Part shown: piece by piece, positions 35,578 through 43,551 of the stretch
Layout: each line of letters begins with the position of its first letter
How positions within the stretch are numbered: position 1 is the first letter of the stretch
Translations under genes and position numbers: made by a program
The notes under the pieces: model-generated
What the model was told of the DNA's origin: nothing
The model's database searches: none
Seen by the model: the letters and a program-made list of their open reading frames with translations, nothing else
Virus record (IMG/VR): IMGVR_UViG_3300018083_000050
Coordinates: 1 to 45,441 of that record
Source: a virus
Reading direction: 5' to 3' (one strand)
Length of the DNA stretch: 45,441 nt

Positions 35578-35817
35578 CTACGTTGAACGCATTTTCGGGT
35601 CGATGACTAAATGTGGATGACGATGTGGATGCTGTGGGACCTTGACCCAGATGATTGGCATCCTCGCACCCTCGATAAGTCCAGGAAGTTGACCTCTGTC
35701 TTGTTTGGTCGAAACTTCATCCCAGATTTGCCAAAGCTCATTACAATCTGAGACGTAACTTCCAGAAGAATAGAACTTCCCATTGGACTTAAAATAAGTG
35801 AGCTTAACATAGAACAT
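35578..35817 (-). CDS. Small protein of a familiar phage type, unknown function
   Basis: The 79-residue product begins MFYVKLTYFKSNGKFYSSGSY, followed by a helix (CNELWQIWDEV). It ends with a Pro/His-rich stretch (VPQHPHRHPHLVIDP). I have the impression of similar short proteins in other phages, but no function is known to me. The start overlaps the nuclease stop (TAATG). Confidence 0.7.
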   Translation of the reverse strand: MFYVKLTYFKSNGKFYSSGSYVSDCNELWQIWDEVSTKQDRGQLPGLIEGARMPIIWVKVPQHPHRHPHLVIDPKMRST

Positions 35818-36746
35818 TATTCTGGCTCCACTCCTGTCACGTGTGTTTGTTGCTGGTCTTTATCGAGTAGCTCATGTTGGGGACGAATGTGATACCAAGT
35901 CTGAAGCTTCACCTCTCGAACTGCCGGGATAGCTTTACAGACAGGCTTGAATCTACATCCAGAGAACTTGTTACAGGAGGTTCGATTACGTGGCCAATCA
36001 GGATGACCAGCAGCCTCCCGTTTGTGGCGTTCAATTGTCGCGAGGACCGACTTGATTACGTCAACTCGCCACTCCTCAATGATTGCCTTGCTACGGTAAT
36101 TGAGGAAGATACGCCGGAACTTTTCTTCGTCCTTGAGGGAAGTCTGGAATCCCACCTTATTGACTACAATGTCATCCACGTCGAAAGCCCAGGCAGAACC
36201 CTCGAACTGATTGTCTAGCTCAGAGGGGTTCGTCTTCCGGCTCTCAGACTTGTGGTCCCAGACGGCCAGCGGATTATTCGGGAGAGTTGCGACTAAGTCT
36301 ACGCGACCTTCCCAGAGAATTCGGACACCGTGAATCTTCTCTCCGTTAGGTCCTTCTCTGTCCGGAGTTTCGTATAAGATTCGAGAGAACGGCTCCTCCA
36401 CAGCATGGACTGTAATGCCATCCTGTCGGTGATGTATGAGGGACTGTCGGGCAGCACCAATGGCTTCGTCAATCTCACTGACAGATATAGCGAGATCAAC
36501 ACCAACTCGTCGGCCCTTGTTAGTCGCTTCGTCAAGAACAATACCCTCACGTTCAGGGCTAGAGAACCAATTCTCAGTCATCTTCGCTTTGTAGTAGTGC
36601 GAGTGGACTGCATGAACAACTGTCCCCTGGTCGAGGGGTTTGTCGTTCTCGTTGACAGCCCAACGCCGATTGTATGTTAGGTTGTAAAGCTCCCAACAAG
36701 AGTCGATGACATTGATCTTGCTCGCTGAGACTGCAAAGACTATCAT
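35817..36746 (-). CDS. PD-(D/E)XK nuclease of Cas4/RecB type
   Basis: The 309-residue product shows the GxxxH-like motif at 41-45 (GTVVH), an acidic D150 in WEGRVD and the D164-x-K166 catalytic pair (VWDHKSES). Four cysteines (C17, C258, C264, C270) lie at the places where Cas4 and AddB-type nucleases hold an iron-sulfur cluster. This would be a 5'-3' exonuclease or resecting partner of the Sak4-like ATPase and SSB. The family pattern is strong; specificity is not known. It is coupled to its neighbours (TAATG and ATGA overlaps). Confidence 0.85.
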   Translation of the reverse strand: MIVFAVSASKINVIDSCWELYNLTYNRRWAVNENDKPLDQGTVVHAVHSHYYKAKMTENWFSSPEREGIVLDEATNKGRRVGVDLAISVSEIDEAIGAARQSLIHHRQDGITVHAVEEPFSRILYETPDREGPNGEKIHGVRILWEGRVDLVATLPNNPLAVWDHKSESRKTNPSELDNQFEGSAWAFDVDDIVVNKVGFQTSLKDEEKFRRIFLNYRSKAIIEEWRVDVIKSVLATIERHKREAAGHPDWPRNRTSCNKFSGCRFKPVCKAIPAVREVKLQTWYHIRPQHELLDKDQQQTHVTGVEPE

Positions 36747-36925
36747 AGTCCTAATCTTCCAATTGGGCAGTTAGGATGATGCTCCCCAGTTTTATTGCAC
36801 TCCCTACATTTTCCCTTTTCGTAAATCTTGTATAGGACTCGATTTCTAGCGCCCAATCCCAAGGCAAGACCGACTAGAAAGCAGAGAAATTGTAGGATTA
36901 AATCTACGATTAGCTCATTACTCAT
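36743..36925 (-). CDS. Membrane protein with a Cys/His zinc motif
   Basis: The ATG at 36925, not an upstream GTG, is the likely start, because it makes an ATGA overlap with the stop of the 63-residue exported protein. The 60-residue product has one membrane helix (about residues 5-25) and a short tail with CRECNKTGEHHPNC, a CxxC-HHxxC zinc-binding pattern, near its C-terminus. The function is unknown. It may anchor a zinc tail on the cytoplasmic side. Confidence 0.75.
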   Translation of the reverse strand: MSNELIVDLILQFLCFLVGLALGLGARNRVLYKIYEKGKCRECNKTGEHHPNCPIGRLGL

Positions 36926-37113
36926 TTGCTGTTCCTTACCCACCAATCGCCGGTCTTATAACGACCACACTCTCTCATATCGTTAAAAGTCCAAGACATA
37001 TTGCCTATTACAATCACTTTGCAATATGCGTGGGACTCTTGGACGGGATACTTATAGAATCCGAGAGTCATGAGTCCAATCATTGCCAGGAGAATGAAGA
37101 TGAGAAGTTTCAT
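36922..37113 (-). CDS. Early exported protein sharing a module with the large late exported protein
   Basis: The 63-residue product begins with MKLLIFILLAMIGLMTLGF, a signal peptide or membrane anchor. Its mature part (from about residue 30) aligns without gaps to residues about 36-67 of the 994-residue exported late protein: C at position 0, W at 10, F at 12, CGRY at 18-21, TGD at 23-25, WV at 27-28 and NS at 30-31. That is 16 identities in 32. The two cysteines are 18 residues apart in both, so the same disulfide is likely. The role is unknown. A decoy or competitor of the late protein at the cell surface is a tempting guess. Confidence 0.85.
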   Translation of the reverse strand: MKLLIFILLAMIGLMTLGFYKYPVQESHAYCKVIVIGNMSWTFNDMRECGRYKTGDWWVRNSK

Positions 37114-37244
37114 CGTAGCCTATCCTTGATAGCTGACAGTTCCCACCTAATATCTCTCAAGATGCTATTTTGCCCACACTGTGCCATCTGAGCCATAGCG
37201 ATAATGTAGAGCATAAGAGCAATAGCCCACAATGGACCTCTCAT
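37110..37244 (-). CDS. Small membrane or secreted protein (44 residues)
   Basis: From ATG 37244, 44 codons encode MRGPLWAIALMLYIIAMAQM, then CGQNSILRDIRWELSAIKDRL. The first 20 residues are hydrophobic, like a signal peptide or single membrane helix. The remainder is an amphipathic helix with one Cys near residue 23. ATGA overlaps at both ends support a real gene, which is coupled to the exported module protein downstream. No function known. Confidence 0.68.
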   Translation of the reverse strand: MRGPLWAIALMLYIIAMAQMAQCGQNSILRDIRWELSAIKDRLR

Positions 37245-37606
37245 GATTCGTAATCCTCCATCTTCTTGTCATACTCCGATTGCTGCACTCCGGTCTGCAC
37301 CTTGATGACACGATTGTTCCACGCGGTTGCAAACCAGTTAGCGATATGGTCCGGACTAGCACGATGAGAGAACATATGCTCGGCGGCAGCATTGGAGAGA
37401 ATGCGTCCAACAGTCTGGTGCTTCAACACACTCATACTGATGAATCCATCCTTCCCAAGCTCGGCTATGTCCTCTGGATTATAGAGCTTCTGGATCATCC
37501 TGTCATCGATCAGAAGAGTCGTGAAGTCTAGAATCTCATATGCTATCTTACAGACCTCGCAATCACAAAGACGGCGAAGATGTGGAATCTCTTTAATGTC
37601 GTCCAT
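37241..37606 (-). CDS. Hypothetical early protein
   Basis: The 121-residue product is mostly helical with a Cys cluster near its N-terminus (CDCEVCKIAY, about residues 14-23). The C-terminal half has NNRVIKVQTGVQ and an acidic end. It may bind zinc through its CxC/C. ATGA overlap links it to the 44-residue membrane gene downstream. Function unknown. Confidence 0.7.
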   Translation of the reverse strand: MDDIKEIPHLRRLCDCEVCKIAYEILDFTTLLIDDRMIQKLYNPEDIAELGKDGFISMSVLKHQTVGRILSNAAAEHMFSHRASPDHIANWFATAWNNRVIKVQTGVQQSEYDKKMEDYES

Positions 37607-37609
37607 GAT

Positions 37610-38065
37610 TCACCCCTTACATTTGGAGCAGACGTTATCGGAAGCCTCCGTTGGCTCAGAGCAGAACATGCAAGGTTTCTCTCTCGTCCTCAAGATTGCT
37701 CGCCCTGCTGACGTTCTAGACATCGCTGGAAGATGGACCCGCACGTTCTGGATTCTAGCGTGGGCTACTCCAACCTCTAGTTCATTGGCGAGATGCTCCC
37801 ACTGTTGCTTAGAGAGCTGACGCATGACGATGAGATGGTCACAACAGGTCACAATCTCAACGCCAACAAGATAATCTCTATCACCGTTCTCCTTCTTAGG
37901 ATGGACAGTGATATGAGCATCTGACAGATAATCGACCCCACCGTGGATACGGGAAGGGTCAATCCTCTGACAGTTAGGACAGCAGTCGGAAAGGATGGTC
38001 AGTCCCAATAGCACGAACACATCATCACACTCAATCCGAGCACGCCCGAAAGCTTTGACTATCAT
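37610..38065 (-). CDS. Zinc-ribbon protein
   Basis: The 151-residue product has a CCPNC cluster near residues 28-32. At its C-terminus, CMFC and CSKC are separated by 11 residues, a complete zinc ribbon. The middle holds mixed alpha/beta sequence with HVTVH-like strands. Possible RNA/DNA-binding or host-protein-binding role; function unknown. It overlaps the upstream gene (ATGA). Confidence 0.74.
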   Translation of the reverse strand: MIVKAFGRARIECDDVFVLLGLTILSDCCPNCQRIDPSRIHGGVDYLSDAHITVHPKKENGDRDYLVGVEIVTCCDHLIVMRQLSKQQWEHLANELEVGVAHARIQNVRVHLPAMSRTSAGRAILRTREKPCMFCSEPTEASDNVCSKCKG

Positions 38066-38439
38066 TCCTTGTCCCTACCCATGAGAACTTTCTCCATCCG
38101 CTCAGCGAGGCTCTTTCCAGTCTCGAAGATTGCTTGTTCAAGTAGGTCCATATTCTTCAGACCCCAAACCCGCATCCCTCGAGGAGCTGTTTTGAGGTCC
38201 CAGATGTAGGACTCATTCTTATGTCTCGGGTCAGTCTCCTTGACAAGAATCTTCCACTCCCCCTGCTCGTTAGAGTAACCAAGCTGGAGAGATCCTTCTG
38301 GCTTCAGTGGAGTCCAGCACCGAACGCCAAGCCCCATCGCCCGGAACTTGACTTCCCATGCTTGGATTCGCTGATTGACCTGGTCGGAGAGTCGATCCAG
38401 TCTCTCCTTTAGCTCTTGGACCTCAGTTAAGTCAATCAT
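38062..38439 (-). CDS. Coiled-coil protein of the early block
   Basis: The start at ATG 38439 forms an ATGA overlap with the next gene's stop and gives 125 residues; an earlier in-frame start would run into the neighbouring gene. The product has a heptad-type N-terminal helix (VQELKERLDRLSDQVNQRIQ), a beta segment with Gly and Trp (QLGYSNEQGEWKI) and a C-terminal helix rich in Glu/Met/Lys. The function is unknown. Confidence 0.72.
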   Translation of the reverse strand: MIDLTEVQELKERLDRLSDQVNQRIQAWEVKFRAMGLGVRCWTPLKPEGSLQLGYSNEQGEWKILVKETDPRHKNESYIWDLKTAPRGMRVWGLKNMDLLEQAIFETGKSLAERMEKVLMGRDKE

Positions 38440-38729
38440 TTGTCCAACTGCCCCTTCTCGCTGAGCACTTCCTGGCAGCTTACGCAGAGAAAGGTCTTGC
38501 CGAACCCGCGCCACTCGACGACAGAACCTTCGAATCCCTCCACCTTCAACTTATCACAACGACGACAGGACTTGGACTTGAGCCGACCACGAATGGCCTC
38601 GTAGAGAGCCTCACAATCCTCCTTCTCCAACGTCATCCCTCGAATGAGAGTAACGAGGTCATTCACTACGACCTTACGAGGAAGTTGTGGACGTCTTGAA
38701 CCAGCGACCAGATCATCAAACAATGGCAT
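38436..38729 (-). CDS. Small zinc-ribbon protein
   Basis: The 97-residue product carries CRRC (C55, C58) and CVSC (C82, C85), a clean zinc ribbon with about 24 residues between. It has an N-terminal region with FDDLVAGSRRPQL, a leucine-rich helix around residues 22-45 and an acidic-basic C-terminus. It may act as a nucleic-acid or protein adaptor. Function unknown; coupled to its neighbour. Confidence 0.74.
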   Translation of the reverse strand: MPLFDDLVAGSRRPQLPRKVVVNDLVTLIRGMTLEKEDCEALYEAIRGRLKSKSCRRCDKLKVEGFEGSVVEWRGFGKTFLCVSCQEVLSEKGQLDK

Positions 38730-38737
38730 AACCTCTC

Positions 38738-39628
38738 CTATCCTAAAGTCTTGTAATCGTATACACAGCAGTCAGCTGCAATTGATTCGATCTTGTGGCA
38801 CTCCGTGAAGAATCCAGTCGAGACGGTTATCTTCCGCATATTGAACTCAGGTGCGGGAAGGATACCGCGTTGAATCAAGTCGTAGAGGATGACGTTGAAT
38901 GGGAGATAAATCTTCGACCTACGATTGAGTTGTATGGAGAACTCATGCCCCAGCTTTGCCCCATTCAGGATAACATAGTGATAGGACTCAGTCTCCGTGT
39001 AGAACACAACATCTGGAGCAGGATGTGCGTCACCCCAGAGAGAATGCTGATAGAGGTCTACGTCGACGAGGATTGACTTCCCTCCCCAGAACCCCTGCCA
39101 CGTCACACCCATCCGGCTAATGCCCGAGATGTTACCCAGACGTGTCGGGATGAGTTGTGTTGCCTCGTTGTAGATCAAGTCGATGTAGACTCCACAGCTG
39201 TTCGCGTCAGGAAGTGGTCCGCCGCCAGCACTAATATGGTCCATCACAGAGAACCAGGTCCACGTCTCACCAGGGCATGGATGCGGATAGTCGATGAAGT
39301 TCGTTCTCAGTCGGATAGCATTCTTATCCTCGTGAGGCTCAAACGCCAGAGTCAGTGGACCTCCAACATTAATCGGGAGGCTCTGAGCATTCGGGCCAGC
39401 ACAAGACTGACCCAATGTCGATTCAGTCTGCACCCCAACAAGCCAGTGATGCTCAAGGATAGACGGATAGTCAGTCATGTCCTCGAAGTAGTTCGGCAGA
39501 TTCGGGTCGAGAGATCGAATGTGCCTCGCAAATCCTGGACGCCAACTGATACCGGGCATAGGACGAGCTTGGGTCCTCATCAATGCCCGATAGAGATACG
39601 GTGCGGGTTGGAAGGGGATGTGAATCAC
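38738..39628 (-). CDS. Unknown 296-residue protein with GTG start
   Basis: The start is GTG 39628, and its first bases overlap the stop of the preceding gene (GTGA). The product is beta-rich and aromatic. It has HPHED-type clusters, PCPGETWTWF (about residues 117-126), the block WQGFWGGKSILVDVDLYQHS near 176-195 and several His/Asp, but no catalytic set I recognise. Surrounded by replication and zinc-ribbon genes, it may be a hydrolase, a sugar-binding protein or a displaced structural gene. It is the largest unassigned early protein here. Confidence 0.7.
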   Translation of the reverse strand: MIHIPFQPAPYLYRALMRTQARPMPGISWRPGFARHIRSLDPNLPNYFEDMTDYPSILEHHWLVGVQTESTLGQSCAGPNAQSLPINVGGPLTLAFEPHEDKNAIRLRTNFIDYPHPCPGETWTWFSVMDHISAGGGPLPDANSCGVYIDLIYNEATQLIPTRLGNISGISRMGVTWQGFWGGKSILVDVDLYQHSLWGDAHPAPDVVFYTETESYHYVILNGAKLGHEFSIQLNRRSKIYLPFNVILYDLIQRGILPAPEFNMRKITVSTGFFTECHKIESIAADCCVYDYKTLG

Positions 39629-39819
39629 TGCTCCTCCTTCCCGCCACGCCGGTCGTCATTCTTGAAGAGACGATACTCCTGATCAGGGATGTGGTTCATC
39701 CGCATCTTGACCGTCCCATCGGAATAGTGAGTTACCTTCCCGACGTTATAGAAGGCTGGTCGTCCAGACTCCATCTTGACAGCCTTGATCGAGTAAATAG
39801 CCGTGACCTGTGGGTTCAT
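39625..39819 (-). CDS. Small beta-type protein, unknown
   Basis: The start is ATG 39819, preceded by GGGAGAC, rather than an earlier in-frame site. The 64-residue product looks beta (VTAIYSIKAVKMES, then GKVTHYSDGTVKMRM) and ends with charged residues (KNDDRRGGKEEQ). Function unknown. It overlaps the 296-residue gene by 4 bases. Confidence 0.66.
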   Translation of the reverse strand: MNPQVTAIYSIKAVKMESGRPAFYNVGKVTHYSDGTVKMRMNHIPDQEYRLFKNDDRRGGKEEQ

Positions 39820-39820
39820 G

Positions 39821-39907
39821 TTAGTCTCCCGCCATCGCCCGAGCAATAGACGCGATCGCAGTAACGGAGATAAGGAGCCAAAAGATCCAGTCGGCAATCC
39901 TATTCAT
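39821..39907 (-). CDS. Tiny membrane peptide (28 residues)
   Basis: An ATG at 39907 opens a 28-codon frame encoding MNRIADWIFWLLISVTAIAS and an Ala-rich end, one membrane helix. AAAGG lies just before it. It overlaps the end of the 91-residue frame by a few bases. The coupled position is plausible, but the gene is very short, so confidence is modest. Confidence 0.45.
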   Translation of the reverse strand: MNRIADWIFWLLISVTAIASIARAMAGD

Positions 39908-40175
39908 CCTTTCCCGTTGACGCTGTCTTACGATCACATGGTTCTCTACGACCCTCGTCATGCCGTAGTTTTGAGCATGATATCGTAGCCTGGGCTCGAA
40001 GGATTTCTTCCTGTGAGAGCGTGCGAATTTCTTTGCCGGACTCATTGTCTATCTCCTTTACGGATACAATGTGGACATACGTGCCGCCGAGCAGTATCTG
40101 GACCGCATTGGCGACATTGTGACACCTAACAGTCATCGGCTTACCAAGGCCACGTTGATATGTCATTTGGAACAT
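39900..40175 (-). CDS. Hypothetical early protein, 91 residues
   Basis: The frame from ATG 40175 encodes a basic N-terminus (MFQMTYQRGLGKPMTVRCHN), a helical/beta middle (VQILLGGTYVHIVSVKEI) and a Lys/Arg/Asp-rich tail. An alternative start is the ATG at 40136 (MTVRC). A single Cys in the middle may matter. Function unknown. Confidence 0.65.
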   Translation of the reverse strand: MFQMTYQRGLGKPMTVRCHNVANAVQILLGGTYVHIVSVKEIDNESGKEIRTLSQEEILRAQATISCSKLRHDEGRREPCDRKTASTGKDE

Positions 40176-40178
40176 GAC

Positions 40179-40505
40179 TCACCAACCTAACAGACGAGCA
40201 ATTGCCTCGTCCCTTGTGTGTCCCCACTTGACGATGACCCTATCCCCCTGCTGAGTGGTCCGCTGGCTCAACCAATAGATGATGGGAACCTGACGCCAAC
40301 CAAACTGTCGGAAGAAGAACTCGCTTCTCTCTTTATAGACGTATCCGATGAATCGTCCAGTCTCAGAGTCCCAAACACCGTAAGGATGCTCTTTCTTTCC
40401 TCTTATCCAGCTATATCGAAACATGTGTTTGGTCAGTCGAACTTCTCGACTCAGAATCTTACAGACGTATTTCGTTCCGAATTTCTTAGCCTTTTTCGAC
40501 GGCAT
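40179..40505 (-). CDS. Basic hypothetical early protein
   Basis: The 108-residue product is strongly basic and aromatic (MPSKKAKKFGTKYV, many Arg, Lys, Tyr and Trp, GWRQVPIIYWL in the middle). It could bind DNA or RNA nonspecifically. It overlaps the upstream Cys-rich gene by about 20 bases. No known motif. Confidence 0.66.
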   Translation of the reverse strand: MPSKKAKKFGTKYVCKILSREVRLTKHMFRYSWIRGKKEHPYGVWDSETGRFIGYVYKERSEFFFRQFGWRQVPIIYWLSQRTTQQGDRVIVKWGHTRDEAIARLLGW

Positions 40506-40851
40506 GGTTTATCTCCTTAGTTGCAGGATTAAGAATCATGAACTTACCACAGCACTCTGTCCATTTCCACAGATACTGTCCTCGACTGCTCCCATCATCA
40601 CAGGGTTGCGGTCCAAGACAATACCAGAGGGAATCTAACCTTCCACATGAACCACAGAATACCTGCTCTCCTCTCTTAGGTTGCTTCTCGTATGGTGACA
40701 TAGAGTTAATAGCATGGACTGGATTGTCGGTGTATGCATTCTCCTGTATGACAAGCACTATACAGTCCAAACAGGAATAGAGGAGGTGTCCATCTGCGAG
40801 ACAAATCTCCACTTCAGCATCTTTGACAATACAGCCCATGCACTCTTCCAT
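40486..40851 (-). CDS. Cys-rich zinc-binding protein
   Basis: The 121-residue product has at least ten cysteines: ECMGC and CLDC near the N-terminus, CGSC near residue 66 and CC near residue 100. It probably holds one or two zinc ribbons. Acidic and polar segments separate them. It may be a nucleic-acid or host-protein adaptor. Function unknown. Confidence 0.72.
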   Translation of the reverse strand: MEECMGCIVKDAEVEICLADGHLLYSCLDCIVLVIQENAYTDNPVHAINSMSPYEKQPKRGEQVFCGSCGRLDSLWYCLGPQPCDDGSSRGQYLWKWTECCGKFMILNPATKEINHAVEKG

Positions 40852-40852
40852 G

Positions 40853-41176
40853 TTACTCCTCGACTGTGGCTACGATGAGCCGGAACCCCTTGACGTATTT
40901 ACCAGCTGACTCAACCGTCAAGACCTCGCCATCCTCTACCATCTGCTCCTTTCGAGCATGAGTGAGTGAGAGGACAACCTTGACTGGTTCCTCGCCCGGT
41001 AATTCCTTGAACGCCTGACGCAAATCCTCAACTGTCAGAATCGGCACTGTATCACCTCCCTTCCTACACCAGAATAAGACTTCATCATGCTGTTCGAGAT
41101 AACCTTGATGGGCACCTACATGCCACTTCTCAAGGTAGCATGAAATACCTGCGTTAGAGACATTACATTGACCCAT
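40853..41176 (-). CDS. Small protein with an N-terminal Cys/His cluster
   Basis: The start is ATG 41176 (TGATG overlap with the helicase stop), giving 107 residues; an earlier start would lie inside the helicase. C4, C13, H19, H23 and C37 may bind zinc. The C-terminal half (LTVEDLRQAFKELPG, then VKVVLSLTHARKE) is a helix-strand pattern. Function unknown. Confidence 0.7.
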   Translation of the reverse strand: MGQCNVSNAGISCYLEKWHVGAHQGYLEQHDEVLFWCRKGGDTVPILTVEDLRQAFKELPGEEPVKVVLSLTHARKEQMVEDGEVLTVESAGKYVKGFRLIVATVEE

Positions 41177-42879
41177 CACTTCACCTTGAATCGCTTGAGA
41201 CCCTTGACCCGCAAAACCTCCGCGAGATCCTGCATGAGGTCTGAGTCCTCCCACTGATTCTCCTTGCCTTCCATGACTGACTGGAAGATTGCCCGCTTCT
41301 GCTCCACGATTTCAGTGAGGAACTCGTCAATGGTCCCGGCGGCAATCAGATACCAGACGTTGACAATGGAAGCCTCGGAACCTGGACGTGGGAATCGAGC
41401 CTCACACTGCTCCTCATTCGCTGGATTCCACTGCCTCTCGACCATCAGTGCGTCAGAGCAGAATTGAAGATTGAGTCCTTCACCAGCCGCAAGTTGAGAC
41501 GCGACCATCACGCGATTCTGAGACTCTTTGAAAGCCTCTACAATCTCGTGTCGTTGGTTCATGTCTAGACCGGAGTGCAGGGACAAAGGAGGTTCGAATC
41601 CTCCCTCCTGCATGATCCGACCTAGCTTCTCCATTATCGCCTTAGCGACTTCCTTGTGGTGAACGAATATGACAATTTTGCGATTGTTTGAAAGCAGGAA
41701 CTCCTCGAGAAACTCAATCGCCGGGTTGACCTTAGCCATGCCGGTGATATGTCGCATCCGAGAGAACCAACCAAGGAGGTCAGTGGCATTCGGGGACTTC
41801 TCTTGGATGTCCATGAACTCCTGGAATTCCTTGACCGTTCGCTTGTAGACCTCAAGGAAGTTACCCTCCATCTCAGCAAGGCGGAACTGACGGAATATCT
41901 TGGGAAGGTCAGGCAGAACCTCGGCCCTCTCGAAGCGAATGATGAAATCCTTGGTCAGCTCATGGAACCGTTCGGGGTTGCGTAGTCCGACCTCTTTACC
42001 ACTCGCTCCATACCGCACATGCTCGCGGCAAAACCGATCGTGGAAGGGGAAAGTCTCGGGCCGAATGAGGTTCAGCAAGACCCAGAACTCGCTCGGATAG
42101 TTCTTGAAGGGTGTCCCCGAGTATCCGCTCACATGCGGTGGGTTTTCCTTCGCCTTCCCATCCTTGTCGAACTTCATCAGATTGAAGGCAGACTGAAGGC
42201 TCTTGGTCCGTGAGGATGCAGGATTCTTGAACAGCTGAGTCTCGTCGATTACGAGGTTATCGAACTGTGAGAGAATCTCTGGACCCCACTTGACTTGCTT
42301 GACACGGCGACCCTTTGTCTGCTTCCCAAAGATTTGCTCGAACTCTGCATTCTTGGAAGCCTCATCAGCAAGTATCTTATCCTCTTCGTTCAGGACAGGA
42401 TGGACTAGCCGCAGAGTGTCGGCACTGATGATGAAAACGTCGAACAGATCAAAGTCAGGCTTCTCGTTCGAGCCTTCGATGATCTGCGAGAGAATCCCAG
42501 GCCAGCGAAACATCTCATGCCACCACTGTAGTCTCAGACCGGATTTGGCAACAATGAGAGTCCGCCCAACCTCCTTGAGATGACGCTTGAGTAGGAGAGC
42601 CGCGATGACTGTCTTGCCCAACCCCATCTCATGAGCGCAGATGTAGTTGAGATTAGCAGCCTCGGCAAATTCAGCAGTCTTTATCTGGAATGGGAAAGGC
42701 GAGCGACCATCAGAGGAAACCATCTCCTCGAAGCCTTCTAGCCTTACTGCATCCCGGATAAGAGTATGGCCGCAAGTGAGATTGATCCACTCGCTACCAC
42801 CGACGATGGAACGTGGCTTGTCAAGATTCTCGTTAGCTGTCTTGCCACACCACATGCACTTGACGGATTTGAGACTCAT
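41176..42879 (-). CDS. SNF2-type helicase/ATPase
   Basis: The 567-residue product has an N-terminal Cys pair plus C36/H38 (possible zinc finger). The helicase core shows a Q-like PFQIKTAEFA near 63, MGLGKT Walker A at 85-90, the DETQ motif at 212-215 and SGTPFKN near 254-260. The C-terminal motifs lie around VMVASQLAAGEGLNL and RQWNPANEEQCEAR, typical of SF2/SNF2-like enzymes. It may act in replication fork remodelling or DNA repair, and it is the only processive-helicase-like protein in the block. Coupled (TGATG/ATGA) to its neighbours. Confidence 0.88.
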   Translation of the reverse strand: MSLKSVKCMWCGKTANENLDKPRSIVGGSEWINLTCGHTLIRDAVRLEGFEEMVSSDGRSPFPFQIKTAEFAEAANLNYICAHEMGLGKTVIAALLLKRHLKEVGRTLIVAKSGLRLQWWHEMFRWPGILSQIIEGSNEKPDFDLFDVFIISADTLRLVHPVLNEEDKILADEASKNAEFEQIFGKQTKGRRVKQVKWGPEILSQFDNLVIDETQLFKNPASSRTKSLQSAFNLMKFDKDGKAKENPPHVSGYSGTPFKNYPSEFWVLLNLIRPETFPFHDRFCREHVRYGASGKEVGLRNPERFHELTKDFIIRFERAEVLPDLPKIFRQFRLAEMEGNFLEVYKRTVKEFQEFMDIQEKSPNATDLLGWFSRMRHITGMAKVNPAIEFLEEFLLSNNRKIVIFVHHKEVAKAIMEKLGRIMQEGGFEPPLSLHSGLDMNQRHEIVEAFKESQNRVMVASQLAAGEGLNLQFCSDALMVERQWNPANEEQCEARFPRPGSEASIVNVWYLIAAGTIDEFLTEIVEQKRAIFQSVMEGKENQWEDSDLMQDLAEVLRVKGLKRFKVK

Positions 42880-43298
42880 TCTCCCACCGCCTTCCGGATG
42901 AGATCATGAGCAATCCTCTCTTGTGCGTCAGAGAATCCCATCTCACGACGAAGCATCTCAATATCACCACGACGACGATACGCTGAACCACTCGTCACAT
43001 GCCAATAGCGGTAACGAGTAGATGAGAGTCGGCCATCCATGAGGACAGCCCAATCGGTAGTTGTAACTCCTGGAAAGCCAATGCGCTCAATAGTGATGTC
43101 AGGTTCGCCAGTCACCTCAACCACCGTCTCAACCTTGACGTGGGCACCTTGTTCGATTCGATTGTCCATCCCGACGCCAAACCGAACCGCCAGAGCAGTC
43201 TCAAGTCTCTTGGCAACCTCGACGAACTGCTCAGAGCCGTAGGGCATCCCATCGAACTGGATGCGGATGTTCATGACCTGACGAGAGATACGAGCCAT
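42876..43298 (-). CDS. Hypothetical early protein, 140 residues
   Basis: The 140-residue product has an N-terminal strand-helix region (MNIRIQFDGMPYGSEQFVEV), a mid-section with repeated Val/Thr/Glu (VETVVEVTGEP) and a C-terminal Arg-rich helix (RRRGDIEMLRREMGF). No recognised family. The gene order suggests a DNA-metabolism partner of the helicase. Confidence 0.68.
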   Translation of the reverse strand: MARISRQVMNIRIQFDGMPYGSEQFVEVAKRLETALAVRFGVGMDNRIEQGAHVKVETVVEVTGEPDITIERIGFPGVTTTDWAVLMDGRLSSTRYRYWHVTSGSAYRRRGDIEMLRREMGFSDAQERIAHDLIRKAVGE

Positions 43299-43504
43299 TA
43301 GTATCTCCCCTCTGACAACATAGTGTCATCGTCCATGACGTGGATGAGGGGCCATACCCGCACAAATCCATGACGCTCCTTAACGTAACGGAGGTATGGA
43401 ATTCCACTCTCATGGCAGTTCTTGATCATGAGGTCTGACTTACCCTCTGACATGTGACGAAGGTATCTATCCTCCGTCGCTCCTCTCGGTTCTAATGCTC
43501 TCAT
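43298..43504 (-). CDS. Hypothetical early protein, 68 residues
   Basis: The start is ATG 43504 with GAGGAG just upstream; an alternative GTG lies at 43528. The product is basic and aromatic, with an acidic tail (MDDDTMLSEGRY). It overlaps the preceding gene by TAATG. Function unknown. Confidence 0.66.
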   Translation of the reverse strand: MRALEPRGATEDRYLRHMSEGKSDLMIKNCHESGIPYLRYVKERHGFVRVWPLIHVMDDDTMLSEGRY

Positions 43505-43551
43505 CACAATCTCCTCGCCCCCTATCACAGGAAGGCTTTTATCGTTTTGGG

